Shown: piece after piece, positions 36,468-45,957 of the stretch
How positions within the stretch are numbered: the first letter of the stretch is position 1
Layout: each line of letters starts with the position of its first letter
The notes under the pieces: model-generated
Told to the model about the DNA's origin: nothing
Database searches by the model: none
The model's input: only the letters and a program-made list of their open reading frames with translations
From: an uncultured Aquimarina sp.
Lineage (GTDB): Bacteria > Bacteroidota > Bacteroidia > Flavobacteriales > Flavobacteriaceae
Length of the DNA: 64,000 bases
Assembly (NCBI GenBank): GCA_947500505.1
Contig: CANMSL010000003.1
Location: 434,001 to 498,000, forward strand
Direction: 5' to 3'
Position numbers and translations under genes: made by a program

Positions 36468-36701
36468 TTTAGAATTTCTTTTTTAATTTACTCTGATAAA
36501 AAGGAGCTTAAGATTACTAAAAACAATTAGCCTCATTTATTCAAAATAAAGAAAAACAACCAAAACGATCTAGATCAAATGACCAATTAAAAATTATCCT
36601 TTAATAAATTTTCTTAGGATTCTTGCTTTTTTGTTATTCATCGAGGATATTATGGAATTTCGATGAACACTTATTTTAGTAATTTACTAAAGAAATTTCT
36701 G

Positions 36702-37058
36702 TTATCTTATATCCACACCATCCTGTCCTTTATAAAATCGTTTTACTTCCGTATGATTACCAACATATACTTTAATCAAGTAAAGTCCTTCAAGCAAAAG
36801 AGAAAGATCTATTGTCCTGTCTAAATGTAACTTTTTCTGAATTCTGATAAAACCTGATTTATCTATAATTTTAATTAACATAGGTTCTTTTACATCAGAC
36901 CGAATTGTTATGGATTGCTCTGCTGCAGTAGCATCAAGTTCGAAAGAAAATGTTTTGTCTTTATTACTAATTAGCTTATCAGTTTCAAAATGATTAAAAT
37001 TAGGATAGGAAGAAGTGAAACCAACAAAAAATGATATAATAAGTAGTACTTTTTTCAT
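36702..37058 (-). CDS. Small secreted protein resembling a lone T9SS-type C-terminal domain
   Basis: A 118-aa protein with signal peptide (KKVLLIISFFVGFTSS) and an all-beta body. LIKIIDKSGFIRIQKKLHLD, IDLSLLLEGLYLIKVYVGN and VKRFYKG follow the pattern of T9SS type A sorting domains (strand, turn, L..G.Y.IKV, then a final K). There is no passenger domain. It may be a lone periplasmic beta-sandwich. The functional call is inference; that the gene is real rests on the coherent signal and fold pattern. Confidence 0.6.
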   Translation of the reverse strand: MKKVLLIISFFVGFTSSYPNFNHFETDKLISNKDKTFSFELDATAAEQSITIRSDVKEPMLIKIIDKSGFIRIQKKLHLDRTIDLSLLLEGLYLIKVYVGNHTEVKRFYKGQDGVDIR

Positions 37059-37860
37059 CTTTATTTTTTTTAAAAGTTATAGGAGGAGAAATCATACGTT
37101 TCTACAAATCCATAAATTCTCATAAAATTAGTCCTATTGATCTGATAACAATTATGAATTTAATTGATGAGACCACATTTTTACTAATCTTACACTAAGA
37201 TACTTATTAACAAATCGTTATACCGTTAAAGATTCCCCAAAAAAGGATTGAAACCACTTATTTTTGGAAAAGTTTATATGTTGTTTAAAGGAATGGTAAG
37301 AGTATATTTGAACAATAAATCCCTAGGTCAATGGATATAATATCCTTCGCTATAATTTTACTAAAAAAAGAAAATAACGCATTAAACAAAACTATTTAAC
37401 CTAAAAAAGTTTCATTTTTAAGAATTTTCGAGTATAAATTACAAGTAAAAACAAACAAAATATAATCAAAAAACCTCTTTTTAGCAATACTTCACCCGAT
37501 AGTAATCGTAGGTAGAAACTTACAATGTTAGCTTGCTATAATAACAATTAACTTCTTTAAAAGTCTAATGTATAATAGGCTATCTCTTTTCTATTAAAAT
37601 TAAGCAGGTTTACGTTTCTGTCCTAAAAAATATAACAATCAAATACCTTTATAGCCAAAAAAGGGATCTTTATATCGAAAAATACTAAGATCTACATACA
37701 TAATGGAAAATAAAATTTAACTTTATAAAGATCACACACAAACTCGACTCCAATGAAAAGACAATACCATCCAAAAATAGATTTCACCCATTTATCGTAT
37801 TATAGAAAACCTTCAATCTAAATAGTTTTCTAACAGCCACCTTTATTTAAATAACTTCTT
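37059..37860. other. AT-rich intergenic region without recognised gene
   Basis: About 800 bp between the small secreted protein and the LuxR-type regulator. No frame gives a recognisable protein, no tRNA-like fold was seen and no strong hairpin occurs until 37861. It could hold a promoter region or an unrecognised small RNA. Confidence 0.6.
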
Positions 37861-37892
37861 CAATATCTCTTGTAAGCTTATAAGAGATATTG
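37861..37892. promoter_or_regulatory. Inverted repeat just upstream of LuxR-type regulator
   Basis: CAATATCTCTT (37861-37871) and AAGAGATATTG (37882-37892) are perfect 11-bp inverted arms with a 10-bp centre, ending 33 bp before the ATG at 37926. This position suits an operator or a 5 prime leader hairpin acting on the regulator itself. Confidence 0.45.
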
Positions 37893-37925
37893 AGATGTAC
37901 TTTACCTACAAATCTAAAAAACATC

Positions 37926-38585
37926 ATGAAAGAATACAGTGTTGTTGTCGCATACGATGATCCTTTAAAAAGATTAGGGATCAAAGCAATGTTAGAAGCT
38001 CCAAAAGAAATGAAATTCAATTTATACGAAGATATTAGTCACTTAGAAAATCTACGAAAAGTCATTGTAGATATCCAACCAGATTTTATTGTTATTGATG
38101 CTACTTTAAACTCTGATGATTCCGGAATTAATTTAGCAAGATACACAAAGTTACACGCTACCAGAACTAAGATAGTTATCATGGCTTTTACCTTAGAAGA
38201 CTGGTTGATCAAAGAACTCAAAAAATTAGAAATCAAATGGATATTATATAAAGCAGATACGGTAGAAAATATTACGAAATGTGCAGGAAGAGCTATTCTT
38301 AATAAACCATACATTAGCAGAATATTTAGAGAATCCTGGTGGAAAGAAAAAGCAAATCCCATCTTAGCGGTTTCCAACAAATCGTATCAAAACTTATCAA
38401 AAACAGAGGTCAAGGTGCTTAACCAGGTGGCTCTAGGAAAAACAAATAAAGAAATTGCTATCGATCTATTCAAAAGCGAAAAAACTATAAAAAACCATCG
38501 CCAAAATATTTGTAAAAAACTTCAAATTACAGGAAGTAATGCCCTTTTTAAATACACTATGAAGTTAAAAGATGTATATCATTAA
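37926..38585 (+). CDS. LuxR/NarL-type response regulator
   Basis: A 219-aa protein counted from MKEYSVVVAYDDPLKRLGI at 37926; the frame extends to 37890 but those residues do not fit a receiver. The receiver has the acidic pair in AYDDP and the acceptor Asp in DFIVIDATLNSDDSGINLA. The output is a LuxR helix-turn-helix (LSKTEVKVLNQVALGKTNKE, IAIDLFKSEKTIKNHRQNI). No kinase gene is adjacent, so it is an orphan; it lies 155 bp upstream of two large secreted hydrolase genes that it may control. Confidence 0.9.
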   Translation: MKEYSVVVAYDDPLKRLGIKAMLEAPKEMKFNLYEDISHLENLRKVIVDIQPDFIVIDATLNSDDSGINLARYTKLHATRTKIVIMAFTLEDWLIKELKKLEIKWILYKADTVENITKCAGRAILNKPYISRIFRESWWKEKANPILAVSNKSYQNLSKTEVKVLNQVALGKTNKEIAIDLFKSEKTIKNHRQNICKKLQITGSNALFKYTMKLKDVYH

Positions 38586-38739
38586 GTATTGATCCACAGA
38601 TACCTATTGAAAAAAATGAGTACTTATGCCCATGTATTTAATAGTAAGACTTTTTAATTTTCAAGTTGAAACAAATAGTCCTAGGTAAATAACTCAATTT
38701 CTTAATATTACAGAAACTAATTACACACAACTCATCATT

Positions 38740-41163
38740 ATGAAAAACATTACCCTAAGAACTTTTTTAGTCTTACTGCTATGTGCATCGATAACCAGTG
38801 CACAGGAGCTCATTATTAAAAAAAATCACAATTTGTATAGTCAGAACTTAAAAAAGCAAAGTACTGACCTATTAGATCCCATAAAGACTGAATTAGATAT
38901 CACTGATCAAATTGATAATATTGTTTATCAAATTACTGATATTTCTAATCAGATAAACATAACATCCGGCTTTGATTTTTTTCAAGGACTTCAAAGTCCG
39001 CATAATCCTGCTATTTGGATTTACCTGGAAAGGGAGCAAATTGGAGGTGCTTTCAATTTACAGCGAATTAATTTACAAAATGGTAAAAAAACAACTTTAC
39101 AAAGTAAAACAAATAAAAATCGAAAAAACTTGGCTTTTAAACCTATAGCCTGGACTAAAAACCCACATCAGATTTTTATAGAAGCGCTGTATTTGGACGC
39201 AGCAGAGGAACATGAAGGAATCTTTATATTAGATATAAAAAACAATACTATTGAAGAAGTTATATTTCCTTCTAAATATACTTCAACACCCTTACTGTCT
39301 CCAGAAAGGGATCGTTTCATTTTTTTGGGATCCACACAGAAAGCAGTGGATCATTTGCACGGAATTTCTGATGTAATCTATGAATATAATATCAAATCAA
39401 AAACCGTCACACCAATTCTTTCAGAGAAGGGAATCCATATCGATATAGTAGGTTGGAAAACTATTGCTAAAATAGACACCAAAAAACCCATTAACCAGAA
39501 GTCTGCACTGTCTTATTATCTACCTTGGGACTTTGGTAAAGAAAATTGTGTATCCAGACATGGTACTCCTGGACCAACAGGTTCTCATAGTCCAGTTGGT
39601 CAGTGTGGTTTTTTTACCCCCGGCGGACATCACGGATATCACGCTATTGATTTCGCAACTTCACTTTCTGGAGATGATAATGTGAGGGCTTCTGCGGCAG
39701 GAATTGTTTCTTTCTCTGGTATTAGCGGTAGTTTATCGAGTGGTTATGGCAGATTAGTGATCATTAGACATAGTGATGGCACACGCACTTATTATGCGCA
39801 TAATAAAACATTATTAGTAAATCAGGGGCAATCAGTACAAAAGGGCCAAGTTATTGCATTAGAAGGAACAACCGGCGGGTCTACAGGAGATCATATTCAT
39901 TTTGAGTGGAGAGCTGCAGGAGGAAACTCTCCTACTCCCGGATCTTTTGTAGATGCAGGACAACCTAGACAAAATTATATTTATCGATCTCAAAATTCTT
40001 TTGGTTCACAAGCTGACACACAACGACCAACCACATCCATTAGTGCCGTAGGAGGTAATACCCAGTCCGGTGACTTTACAGCTAATTATTCTGATTCTGA
40101 CAATGTAGGAGTTACACGAAGGTTTTATCAGGTATTAGAAAAATATGAAAGTAATTGGTATGCTAATCGCGGTAATGGATTTTTTAACGATAACTTCAAC
40201 ATCTTTTATTCCGGATATACACTGGGAGCTGGAGATTGGAAAATCAATAACGGGCATTTACGACAATCCAATACCTCTTCTGACAACACAAAACTAAATA
40301 CCTTTTTATCGCAAAACTCAGGACTTCCATATCTATATGAGTTCTCTTCAAAAATCCTTTCCACCAGCGGTCCTAAAAAGTTTGGTATACATATTATGGC
40401 CGACTCACCTGATCAAAGTCAAAGAGGTAATTCTTATCTGATCTGGTTTAGTGGAGAAGATAACAAAGTTAGGGTATATGAAACGATAAACAATCAATTA
40501 AACTTTAGAGCCATAGATGATGTCCAGTTAGATAACAAATGGGCAAATTATAAGATTACTTATAGTCCCGGATTTGGTGTAATTGAAGTTTTTAGAAATA
40601 ACACGTCTATATTGAAGTGGACAGACTCTTCTCCTATCAAAAATGGCAGTACGATTTCTTTAAGAACCAATAAAACCAGTGTGGAATTTGATGATCTTAA
40701 AGTTTATAAATTCAGAGCTGATAATACCTCCATAATCACGGCCGGATCTGAAATTACTAAGGATATCAGAAGGAGAAACGGTAAGATCAAAAGTTTAGTT
40801 CGTGACGCTGCCGGAAACTGGTCTGCTCCAGGTAACTTAGATGTTACTATCAGTTCTCTGACACGCCAGATCAATGGATTTCCAAACGATATTTTTAAAG
40901 AAAATGAAATTAAGGCATATCCAAATCCGACAAATGGAACTGCAATAGTCCTTAGTTATCAATCTTTGTCAACTTCTCATACACTAATATCAATTACAGA
41001 TATCACAGGCAGGATTTTAAAATCTTTCCGAAAGCACACTAAAGAACCTGGCGATCAGTCCATAGATCTCAGTAATTATTTTCGCTCCTTTCAAAATGGT
41101 CAATACTTTATTAAGGTAAGTAACGAACAAGGTTCAAAGGTAATACCGGTCATCAAAAATTAG
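38740..41163 (+). CDS. T9SS-secreted M23-family peptidoglycan endopeptidase
   Basis: An 807-aa secreted protein. Signal peptide to about residue 20; residues 60-250 look like a beta-propeller (TolB-like) segment. The M23 domain covers about 270-410, with GGHHGYHAIDFATS (metal ligands), VIIRHSDGTRTYYAHN and GSTGDHIHFEWRA. A long shared module (about 425-715) has a concanavalin-like beta domain (IHIMADSPDQSQRGNSYLIW, VEFDDLKVYKFRA) flanked by Ig-like pieces (SDSDNVGVTRRFYQ, VRDAAGNWSAPG). The last 85 residues are a T9SS type A sorting domain (YPNPTNGTA to GQYFIKVSNEQGSK). It would cut peptidoglycan cross-links outside the cell. Confidence 0.92.
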   Translation: MKNITLRTFLVLLLCASITSAQELIIKKNHNLYSQNLKKQSTDLLDPIKTELDITDQIDNIVYQITDISNQINITSGFDFFQGLQSPHNPAIWIYLEREQIGGAFNLQRINLQNGKKTTLQSKTNKNRKNLAFKPIAWTKNPHQIFIEALYLDAAEEHEGIFILDIKNNTIEEVIFPSKYTSTPLLSPERDRFIFLGSTQKAVDHLHGISDVIYEYNIKSKTVTPILSEKGIHIDIVGWKTIAKIDTKKPINQKSALSYYLPWDFGKENCVSRHGTPGPTGSHSPVGQCGFFTPGGHHGYHAIDFATSLSGDDNVRASAAGIVSFSGISGSLSSGYGRLVIIRHSDGTRTYYAHNKTLLVNQGQSVQKGQVIALEGTTGGSTGDHIHFEWRAAGGNSPTPGSFVDAGQPRQNYIYRSQNSFGSQADTQRPTTSISAVGGNTQSGDFTANYSDSDNVGVTRRFYQVLEKYESNWYANRGNGFFNDNFNIFYSGYTLGAGDWKINNGHLRQSNTSSDNTKLNTFLSQNSGLPYLYEFSSKILSTSGPKKFGIHIMADSPDQSQRGNSYLIWFSGEDNKVRVYETINNQLNFRAIDDVQLDNKWANYKITYSPGFGVIEVFRNNTSILKWTDSSPIKNGSTISLRTNKTSVEFDDLKVYKFRADNTSIITAGSEITKDIRRRNGKIKSLVRDAAGNWSAPGNLDVTISSLTRQINGFPNDIFKENEIKAYPNPTNGTAIVLSYQSLSTSHTLISITDITGRILKSFRKHTKEPGDQSIDLSNYFRSFQNGQYFIKVSNEQGSKVIPVIKN

Positions 41164-41286
41164 TTTGAAAATGTGTGTGTAAAAGGGTTCAATATGTTTG
41201 GTTAACGATTATGATAAATATATATCTGAACCCTTTTTCTTTTTTAAACTTACTTCTTAAATATCAACTAAAACACAAACATCTAT

Positions 41287-43599
41287 ATGAAAACTACAAA
41301 ACAAATATTCTATTTTATTATGTGTTTACTTTTCAATCAAATACTCTCTGCACAGGAAGTTAAATTTGAGGGAGAAGAAACGTCTGAAAATGTTATTGAG
41401 TTAAACTCAAAAAATATAATTGCCAAAACTTCGAATGTATCATTTGGTAAAAAAGGAATTCTTATTTCTGAAGCATCTAATTTAACCGAAATAAAGACAC
41501 ATCCTGTAAATATTTCTCTTATAAAACCAAAGCCATTTATAAGTAGTCATCTTCAGTTAAAAGGTTCAAATCTGGATCCAAAGGCTATTTCTGTTAGGTT
41601 TAGAACTTCAAAAAAAGGTAAAAATTGGTCAGCATGGAAAGAATTACCGTTTGAAGGTCATACCGATAAAATAAATGATGAAAATCTAATATCTTCTCTG
41701 TTATATTTAGACACGTCGACATCCTTTATTCAATATGCTTTCGATATTAACTCTGAGAATGAAATTATGTTAGAGGAAATTATATTAAAACACTACAGTC
41801 CGGGAATTACACCAAAAGAAACGCTAGATGAAATCAATAGGATTAAGACGCAAAACCAGAACAAAGCGGCCTGTTCGAAGCCTTCAGTGGTTTCTAGGTC
41901 TCAATGGGGAGCAAGACCGCCGAGAAGTACATTTTCTACCTCTCAGGTCACACATTTGATAATTCATCACGAATTCGGTTCGAACTCAAGCAGTGATTGG
42001 GCAGCAAGAGTAAGATCTGTACAAAACTTTCATATGAATTCTAATGGTTGGTCTGATATTGGTTATAATTTTTTAATTGATCCTAACGGAATTATCTATG
42101 AAGGGCGAGCAGGTGGCGATAATACTATCGGAGCACATTTTTGCGGTAGAAATCGAAATACTATGGGAGTGTGTATGCTGGGAAATTATTCATCGGCTAC
42201 TCCAAAAATTGCCACTCAGAATTCTCTTAAAAAATTACTTGCCTGGAAAGCATCCAAAGAAAATATTAATCCTGAAGGATCCTCTTATCATTATTCAATA
42301 AATGGTTCGTTAAAAACAATTTCAGGACATAGAGATGGCGGCGGTTGTTCTGCTTGCCCCGGTGATGGTGGATATGCAATCCTACCAAGTATAAGAAAAG
42401 ACGTACAGAGTCTTATTGATAATGGTTGCTCGGGAACTGGAGGAGCCGACACCCAGGCGCCAACCACCACTATCTCCGCATCTGGTGGAAACACCCAATC
42501 CGGTGATTTTACAGCAAATTTTAATGACAGTGATAATGTGGGAGTTACCCGTAGATTCTACCAGGCATTAGAGAAATACGATAGTAATTGGTATGCCAAT
42601 CGAGGTAATGGATTCTTTAATGATAATTTCAATATTTTTTACTCGGGATATACCAAAGGTGCCGGAAACTGGTCCATCAATAATGGACACCTGCGCCAAT
42701 CTGACACTTCTTCGGATAACACTAAATTGAACACTTTTTTGTCACAGAACTCCGGACTACCTTATTTATATGAGTTCTCAGCAAAAACCATATCAACTAT
42801 TGGACCCCGAAAATTCGGGATTCACATTATGGCTGACTCTCCCGATCTAAGCCAAAGAGGGAACTCTTATCTAATATGGTTTAGCGGAGAAGATAACAAA
42901 ATAAGGATTTATGAAACTGTAAACAACCAACTTAACTTTAGGGCAATTAATGATGTATCTCTGAATAACCAATGGGCAAATTATAAAATCACATACAGTC
43001 CGGCGTTTGGTGTGATTGAGATTTTCAGGAACAACAAATCTATCCTAAAATGGACGGATTCTTCACCTATTAAAGATGGTAGTACCATTTCTTTAAGAAC
43101 GAATAAGACCGTTGTTGAATTCGATGACCTTAAAGTGTATAAATTTAGAGCAAATCAGACGCAAACCATCACAGCAGGTTCCTCAGTAACTAAAGACATC
43201 CGAAGACGTAATGGAAAAATCAAAAGCCTGGTTAGAGATGCTGCTGGTAATTGGTCATCACCCGGAAATCTGGATGTCACCATTAGTTCACTTTCTCGAC
43301 AGAATCCTAATCTTCAGGATGATACGAAACTCGATACGAACCCAATCGTGTATCCAAATCCAGCAACGGGTACATCTCTAACACTTACTTATAGTGCGAC
43401 TTCGAGTCATCAGACAGAAATTTCGATCTGGAATATTACAGGTAAATTACTAAATAAAATATACGATAAGCCTACAAAAGAAGACAGTCAAAGAAATATT
43501 GACATTAGTGCATTATTAGAAAATATAGCTACTGGAAATTACATTATTAAAGTAAAAAACGGTAAAAACACATTCTACTCCAGAATATTGAAGCAATAG
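41287..43599 (+). CDS. T9SS-secreted PGRP-type N-acetylmuramoyl-L-alanine amidase
   Basis: A 770-aa secreted protein. After the signal peptide and a 170-residue N-terminal beta region comes an amidase_2/PGRP domain (about 198-380): VSRSQWGARPPRS, THLIIHHEFG, WSDIGYNFLIDPNGIIYEGR, NTMGVCMLGNY and ISGHRDGGGCSACPG, giving the expected His, His and Cys zinc ligands. The rest (about 385-680) is nearly the same module as in the M23 protein upstream, and a T9SS sorting domain (YPNPATGTS to GNYIIKVKNGKN) ends it. It cleaves the bond between N-acetylmuramate and L-Ala. It follows the M23 gene by 123 bp. Confidence 0.93.
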   Translation: MKTTKQIFYFIMCLLFNQILSAQEVKFEGEETSENVIELNSKNIIAKTSNVSFGKKGILISEASNLTEIKTHPVNISLIKPKPFISSHLQLKGSNLDPKAISVRFRTSKKGKNWSAWKELPFEGHTDKINDENLISSLLYLDTSTSFIQYAFDINSENEIMLEEIILKHYSPGITPKETLDEINRIKTQNQNKAACSKPSVVSRSQWGARPPRSTFSTSQVTHLIIHHEFGSNSSSDWAARVRSVQNFHMNSNGWSDIGYNFLIDPNGIIYEGRAGGDNTIGAHFCGRNRNTMGVCMLGNYSSATPKIATQNSLKKLLAWKASKENINPEGSSYHYSINGSLKTISGHRDGGGCSACPGDGGYAILPSIRKDVQSLIDNGCSGTGGADTQAPTTTISASGGNTQSGDFTANFNDSDNVGVTRRFYQALEKYDSNWYANRGNGFFNDNFNIFYSGYTKGAGNWSINNGHLRQSDTSSDNTKLNTFLSQNSGLPYLYEFSAKTISTIGPRKFGIHIMADSPDLSQRGNSYLIWFSGEDNKIRIYETVNNQLNFRAINDVSLNNQWANYKITYSPAFGVIEIFRNNKSILKWTDSSPIKDGSTISLRTNKTVVEFDDLKVYKFRANQTQTITAGSSVTKDIRRRNGKIKSLVRDAAGNWSSPGNLDVTISSLSRQNPNLQDDTKLDTNPIVYPNPATGTSLTLTYSATSSHQTEISIWNITGKLLNKIYDKPTKEDSQRNIDISALLENIATGNYIIKVKNGKNTFYSRILKQ

Positions 43600-43610
43600 A
43601 TTTTAAAGAA

Positions 43611-43667
43611 AAGTATATAAACGATAAAACCGACCGAAAGATGGTCGGTTTTATCGTTTATATACTT
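43611..43667. terminator. Bidirectional terminator with perfect 25-bp arms
   Basis: Arms 43611-43635 and 43643-43667 are perfectly complementary around a 7-base loop. The hairpin lies between the convergent amidase (ends 43599) and rhodanese (ends 43691) genes, so it can end transcription from both sides. Confidence 0.9.
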
Positions 43668-43690
43668 GATATTTAATAGCTCTCAAAAAA

Positions 43691-44095
43691 CTACTTTACC
43701 AATTCCTTTCCTTTATATTTCCATTCGGTAATACCACCATCAAGATCGTAGATTTTAGTAAAACCAGCTTTCTTCATATACGCAGAACATTTACCGCTTC
43801 TGCCTCCACGACCACAATATACTGCCACAGGCTTTGACTTATCTACTTCAGAAATAAGCATTTCAAAATTCTCATCACTAAAGTCTATGTTAATCGCTCC
43901 TTCAATATGACCTTCTGCATATTCTTTTGGAGTACGAACATCAACCAGTTGTACTTTTTCCATTTCTAGCAAAGAATCCATTTCCTCTACCGTAATCAAC
44001 TCTACAGCAGTAGTACTATCCTTAGTATTGTTATCCTTGCAATTAAATAATAAAATCGAAAAAACAACTGCGGTTAATATGGTTTTAATTTTCAT
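43691..44095 (-). CDS. Rhodanese-domain lipoprotein
   Basis: A 134-aa single-domain rhodanese with a lipoprotein signal (lipobox LFNC). The active Cys is in VAVYCGRGGRSGKCSAYM, with earlier marks VQLVDVRTPKEYAEGHIEGA and a C-terminal YDLDGGITEWKYKG. Rhodaneses carry persulfide sulfur on this Cys. It lies 18 bp downstream of a cytoplasmic rhodanese gene and with it may handle sulfane sulfur on both sides of the membrane. Confidence 0.9.
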   Translation of the reverse strand: MKIKTILTAVVFSILLFNCKDNNTKDSTTAVELITVEEMDSLLEMEKVQLVDVRTPKEYAEGHIEGAINIDFSDENFEMLISEVDKSKPVAVYCGRGGRSGKCSAYMKKAGFTKIYDLDGGITEWKYKGKELVK

Positions 44096-44113
44096 AAATA
44101 TAATTAGATAATG

Positions 44114-44428
44114 TCATTCGGCAACTTCGCCATCCCAATTCATAAAACCTCCAATAAGATTATATGTAGTTTCGAAACCCATTTGATCCATAAGAACACA
44201 AGCTTGTGCGCTACGGGCTCCGGAGCGACAATAAACATAGTAATTTTTAGCTTTATCAAGCTTTTCTACCTCATCAAGAAAACCTTGTCCCATCCGTATG
44301 TCGAGATTTAGCATATTTGGTATGTACCCTTCCTCCACTTCTTCTTCGGTTCTCACGTCTAGAATTATTGCATTCGTATCATTCGCAATAAGATCTTCCC
44401 ATTGATCTTGTGTAATATCTTCGGCCAT
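44114..44428 (-). CDS. Cytoplasmic rhodanese-domain protein
   Basis: A 104-aa rhodanese without signal peptide: AIILDVRTEEEVEEGYIPNM, active Cys in NYYVYCRSGARSAQACV, and a final YNLIGGFMNWDGE. Length and motifs fit GlpE/PspE-like sulfurtransferases. It lies directly upstream of the lipoprotein rhodanese in the same orientation, and 114 bp downstream of a redoxin-type gene, within a run of thiol-redox genes. Confidence 0.9.
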   Translation of the reverse strand: MAEDITQDQWEDLIANDTNAIILDVRTEEEVEEGYIPNMLNLDIRMGQGFLDEVEKLDKAKNYYVYCRSGARSAQACVLMDQMGFETTYNLIGGFMNWDGEVAE

Positions 44429-44542
44429 TTTATATTTCTATTTTTTTATTGAACTTTTTTATGTGCAATTTCATACAAATATAAGAGTCCTTAACGAATT
44501 GTACGAAAACGTACATTCATTTATCCAAAATACAATGAAGTT

Positions 44543-45169
44543 CTACGCTTTTATACTGCAACCGATAGCTTTTGTAGTCTCAACCAGAACTTTCTCTCCT
44601 TTGAGTAAGGCATTTACAGCATCTTCTACGTATTTTTTATCTGCAGATGCTGCGTCTTTATAATTATTATCGATAGCACCTATGTATCTAACAATGTTTC
44701 CCGCTGTGGTCTTTTCCAGAATATACACGTGTGGCGTTTTTGTAGCACCATACTGTGGATAAATCTTTTGTCCATCATCAAATAAGTAAGGAAATGTAAA
44801 TCCTTTTTCCTTTGCTCTCACTTTCATGTTATCAAAACTATCTGTAGGATATGCCTTTGGATTGTTTGGGTTAATGGCAATCACGGGATAACCTTTTGAT
44901 TTAAAAGCGTTGTCTAATTCAATAATTCTATCTTCATAAGCAACAGAATATGGGCAGTGGTTACAGGTAAAAATTACAATAAAACCTTTAGCATCTTTAT
45001 AATCTGCCAAAGAGACCATAGTATCATCAATATTCTTAAGTTTAAAATCTGTGGCACTATCTCCTATCGTATATCCTGCATCAATATCGGATACATTAAC
45101 TTTATCAATCGCAAATGCGCTCACGGCAATTACTAAAACAACAGCTACTAAAATTTTTAAAGTTTTCAT
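44543..45169 (-). CDS. Exported thioredoxin-fold (AhpC/TSA-like) redox protein
   Basis: A 208-aa protein with an N-terminal hydrophobic signal (LKILVAVVLVIAVSAFA). The redox site CNHCPYS lies after GFIVIFT, followed by YPVIAINPNNPKAYPTDSFD and the cis-Pro region YGATKTPHVYILEK. The pattern is that of peroxiredoxin-like proteins with CxxC. Its exact activity (peroxide or thiol-disulfide) is not fixed by sequence. It stands 52 bp from the TlpA-like gene and belongs to the thiol-redox run. Confidence 0.87.
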   Translation of the reverse strand: MKTLKILVAVVLVIAVSAFAIDKVNVSDIDAGYTIGDSATDFKLKNIDDTMVSLADYKDAKGFIVIFTCNHCPYSVAYEDRIIELDNAFKSKGYPVIAINPNNPKAYPTDSFDNMKVRAKEKGFTFPYLFDDGQKIYPQYGATKTPHVYILEKTTAGNIVRYIGAIDNNYKDAASADKKYVEDAVNALLKGEKVLVETTKAIGCSIKA

Positions 45170-45221
45170 TTGTTTGTTCTTTTAAGGTTTTAATCATTAA
45201 GATTGGGAACTCTTCATGATA

Positions 45222-45740
45222 TTATAACATCTTTTTCAGCTCTCTTTCCAACTCATCATATGTAAAAGATCTCTCATAAAAATTTGAAGTATTTCCTTTA
45301 TATATAATAGTAGCAGGAATAGAACCTGACCAATTTTTATGTACTTTCGGAATCCAACTATTAGCATCCGGATCATCCAGTAATACAATTTTACTTTGTA
45401 TATGCTGTTTTCTAACAAAAGGAATCAATTTAGACTCTACCTGATTAGGAAGGTCTAAACTCACCAAAATCACCTCAACTTCATTATCCGGATACCTGCT
45501 GTTAATCAATTCGAAATAAGGTAATTCTGCAACACAAGGTTTACACCAAGTAGCCCAAAAATTAATAATCCGAGTTTTTCCATCATTAATACTCAATAAA
45601 TACTCGAAGTTTTTAAAATCGTACACTGGTATCTCTACACCTTTGTCAGAAAACACATTGGAAGCCTCAATGGCCACCTTCTGTTCCCCTTTACAATTCA
45701 CCAACAATAAGGTGAGTCCGATATATATCCATTTCTGCAT
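45222..45740 (-). CDS. TlpA/ResA-like thioredoxin-family lipoprotein
   Basis: A 172-aa membrane-attached thiol-disulfide protein. Signal and lipobox LLLVNC, then INFWATWCKPCVAELPYFE with the WCxxC site, EVEVILVSLDLPNQVES, and the cis-Pro strand SIPATIIYKGN. Such proteins reduce disulfides in the periplasm, for example for cytochrome c maturation, but no cytochrome genes are present here. It is probably the first gene of the minus-strand redox run and is divergent from the MarR gene. Confidence 0.9.
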   Translation of the reverse strand: MQKWIYIGLTLLLVNCKGEQKVAIEASNVFSDKGVEIPVYDFKNFEYLLSINDGKTRIINFWATWCKPCVAELPYFELINSRYPDNEVEVILVSLDLPNQVESKLIPFVRKQHIQSKIVLLDDPDANSWIPKVHKNWSGSIPATIIYKGNTSNFYERSFTYDELERELKKML

Positions 45741-45925
45741 TAGACTAATGTATTAAATCGTGTGATTACCCAAAAGAAAATTAACAAGGTTTATGTAATT
45801 CATAAAGAGAATTTTAGGATTTCATCAATCCTTGAAACGGACAATAATACTATTAATGAATAGTACTGATTAGAATTTTAACAAAGAATTAGTATCCATT
45901 AAAAGTTTTTAAACAAAACATGATT

Positions 45926-45933
45926 TACATTTG
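45926..45933 (+). promoter_or_regulatory. Bacteroidota-type -7 element upstream of marR-like gene
   Basis: TACATTTG matches the TAnnTTTG consensus of the Bacteroidota housekeeping sigma factor and lies 25 bp before the ATG at 45958. No clear TTG -33 element was found at the usual distance, so the promoter call is tentative. It runs straight into the operator palindromes. Confidence 0.45.
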
Positions 45934-45957
45934 TATATACAAATATTGTATACACAA
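45931..45957. promoter_or_regulatory. Tandem palindromic operators before MarR gene
   Basis: TTGTATATACAA (45931-45942, perfect palindrome) and TTGTATACACAA (45946-45957, near-perfect) are spaced 15 bp start to start and end directly at the ATG. MarR dimers bind such 12-16 bp palindromes near their own start, so autorepression is the obvious reading. The overlap with the -7 element supports this. Confidence 0.65.

Noticed and set aside
37059..37860. A hidden gene or small RNA in the 800-bp gap
   Set aside because: No coherent frame, no strong hairpin and no recognisable RNA motif; the inverted repeat at 37861 is listed separately.
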